A stretch of 64,000 bases of DNA from Phycomyces blakesleeanus NRRL 1555(-) (taxonomy: Eukaryota > Mucoromycota > Mucoromycetes > Mucorales > Phycomycetaceae). Under the pieces are notes generated by a model. The model did no database searches and had not been told where the DNA came from. It was given only the letters and a program-made list of their open reading frames with translations. A program made the position numbers and the translations under genes. Location: NCBI RefSeq assembly GCF_001638985.1, contig NW_017265134.1:930001-994000 (forward strand), written 5' to 3'. Numbering within the stretch: the stretch's first letter is position 1; each line of letters opens with the position of its first letter. Shown here piece after piece: positions 62,153 through 64,000 of the stretch.

Positions 62153-62806
62153 TGGAATCGACTAGTATAATCTAATCTAAATCTATTCATCATTGTTTTA
62201 TTGCATACACTCAAAAGATTGCCAGTCACATAAATCATTGTAGATTAAGCTATTGAATGATCAAAAAGTGCAAGTTCAGGTTCGTATGCATATATTTTAG
62301 CTGTAATAAAATATATATATACAAGAGAAATGTTATTTAAAAGTATGAAAATACTAGATATAAAGAAAAAACAAAGAAAAGAATTGAATAAGGTATATAT
62401 ATATATTAACTCCAAGATACTCTGCATAAATAAATATGGTTTCCTCTCTTGCTTTATAAAATCAGCAACAACAGCGGCATCAATACCAAAAGATTATAAA
62501 CCCATTGTAACAAAAAGGTTCAATATTATTCATTTATAGGTAATTTCTAAAGTTAAAATAATGCTTTAAAGCGTATAATTCCAAACTTTCTATGATTATT
62601 TAATTCCAAATGTCACTGTTTGTGATATTATTATCGAATAAATTAATATTATAGTTATATTTGATAAACACATTCTTCCTGTTATTCTTTCTTATCTCTA
62701 CTCTCGGGTTCAATTGTCTAAAATTATGCACAATTTTTTTTTAGTTGTGAATAATAGAAAGCCAAGAAGAGCAAAACAAAAAATATATTTATTTACTACA
62801 AATAAG
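62153..62806. other. Intergenic, no gene seen
   Basis: AT-rich DNA with short TA repeats. It contains the upstream region of the WBP4-like gene and the 3' flank of the edge gene. Confidence 0.5.
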
Positions 62807-64000
62807 CTAGCTATTGTAGCTGATTTCACTTTCGGGTGAAGAGCTGCTAGAAGATATCTCACTATCACTTTCTCCTTTTGCTCCTTGGTTAACACCCATA
62901 GAAGATAAATACTCCTTGTCTTTTGCTATCCACAATTTGCAATTTGCAAGCAGCAAGGAAGGATTAGCGTCCACGAGATCTTCTTGAATTTTAGCAGAAA
63001 CAAGACCCCAGGCTGCAGTCCTGTCTCTTATAGACCCACTAGACTTGCTCGTTGGAAGTCCTGTAAACACACTACGTAGAATGGCCACTTTTGCATCAAG
63101 GATGGGTTTTGAGCCTTTTTCCACCTTAAACCACTGGGATGCAACTTCTTTGCAAGACCTCCCAGCCCATTTTTCGTAAGATATTCCCCCAAGAACCTAT
63201 AAAGTACTCTTAGTTGTCTTATATGACCTATCGTTGTGTATGTGTTGTTACTCGTCTTTTTGCTAAACTTCTTAGCATGGACCATTCTTCTGATATGTAT
63301 GAAAGACCAAGACGTTTTAAAGGACCATTGTCCTGGAGCCCAAATTTCTCCAAGACATCCTAACAAGAAAACTTTAGATACAGATATTGCTTAGAGAATA
63401 ACGGAAACATACTAAGCGCATAGCAGATGTAATTGAGAACGTAGAACTTTCCGAGCAAAATAGCTCATTTAATTCACCACTGATACGTTCTTTCTGAACA
63501 GAAGTTAAAGCCGACACATCTTTTGATGCCTCCTTGAGAGTTCTGAATTCTGCCGTCAGCTTTTTGTTGCTTTTTGTTAATCTTTTTACTTCTGATTCAA
63601 GCGTCTCGATTTTTGTATTCAAATCCCTGAGTACTATAACACACACACATGTATTACATAATAGTACCAAAATAATACTCAAGGTATATGTATATACATA
63701 TACATACATACATTCCTATATTATAGCTTACATTGCATGACTTCAGAGGACGTTTCTGGAGGTGCTAATGTATGTTCTATTAAGTATTCATATAATCAAA
63801 GATTCCCTGGCGTTAATAGCTTTATAATGTGTCCATTTATTTGTATTAGGCTGACCACTATGAGTTCTAGGAGTTTCGACTTGACGAGGAGGAATATGTT
63901 CAATAATACGTAGTGGAGGTGGTGGTGGTGGAGCAGGTAATGGAGTGGATATAGGGTTAGATATCGGTAAAGGCATTGGTGCCAACAATGGCATATATGC
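62807..64000 (-). CDS. Unrecognised proline-rich and coiled-coil protein, partial at the right edge
   Basis: The gene enters from beyond 64000 and ends with TAG at 62807. Reading right to left: a Pro-rich segment (MPLPISNPISTPLPAPPPPP, near 63950-63990) precedes PPRQVETPRTHSG. After an intron comes a clear coiled coil, LNTKIETLESEVKRLTKSNK with KLTAEFRTLKEASKD. The next part reads VQKERISGELNELFC. Further exons read VLEKFGLQDNGPLKRLGLSY, then SCKEVASQWFKVEKGSKPIL and TAAWGLVSAKIQEDLVDANP. The protein ends in a Ser/Glu-rich acidic tail. In-frame GT-AG joins at the LRSLAKRR|VLGG point and before DVLEK support a real spliced gene. The composition after the coil could be a DNA- or protein-binding module, but I recognise no family. 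Confidence 0.6.

Overview
The window is nuclear DNA of an AT-rich eukaryote, almost certainly a fungus and most likely an early-diverging one (Mucoromycota such as the Mucorales or a Phycomyces-like lineage). Coding genes are split by many short GT-AG introns of about 50-200 bases. Intergenic DNA is very AT-rich and full of microsatellites. The gene set is fungal or opisthokont housekeeping: Ndc1, Isu1, a Pcl/Pho80-type cyclin, Hap2, mitochondrial IF1, Elp5, Erv41 and a fungal-length DIP2/Cps1 protein. The lineage is inferred from protein similarity and genome texture; no marker here fixes genus or species. No rRNA, tRNA or CRISPR array was found.

Layout. 0.1-2.9 kb: NDC1 nucleoporin (-). 6.1-6.8 kb: ISU1 iron-sulfur scaffold (+). 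6.8-13.9 kb: a gene-free, microsatellite-rich stretch. 13.9-14.6 kb: short Pcl-type cyclin (+). 16.6-17.7 kb: intronless unknown gene with a His/Asn/Lys tract (+). 18.5-20.6 kb: PX-BAR sorting nexin (+). 20.7-25.9 kb: gene-poor, with a decayed LINE-like element on the minus strand. 26.0-27.6 kb: choline/ethanolamine kinase (+). 28.7-29.6 kb: HAP2/NF-YA (+). 30.4-32.6 kb: U-box cyclophilin Cyp60/PPIL2 (-), divergent from the DDHD phospholipase at 32.9-36.5 kb (+). 37.5-37.9 kb: ATPase inhibitor IF1 (+). 41.0-47.9 kb: DIP2/Cps1-type double adenylation-domain protein (-). 48.9-50.1 kb: PLP homeostasis protein (-). 50.8-51.3 kb: 99-residue protein starting MGCC (+). 51.7-53.5 kb: decayed transposase-like relic. 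53.6-55.4 kb: SLC35C2/TPT-type transporter (-), divergent from ELP5 at 55.7-56.8 kb (+). 57.6-59.2 kb: ERV41 (+), convergent with a His-rich ZIP zinc transporter at 59.4-60.8 kb (-). 61.2-62.2 kb: WBP4-like splicing factor (-). 62.8 kb to the right edge: unknown coiled-coil protein, partial (-).

The genes do not form one pathway. Loose themes are lipid metabolism (choline kinase, DDHD phospholipase, DIP2), membrane traffic (sorting nexin, Erv41), mitochondria (Isu1, IF1) and the spliceosome (Cyp60, WBP4-like). I did not find a convincing new multi-gene system. The best leads are the three unrecognised proteins, a WBP4-like start codon that appears to be split by an intron, and two decayed transposable elements. 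Coordinates of spliced genes run from predicted start to stop and include introns. Exon joins were worked out by eye from reading frame and GT/AG signals.
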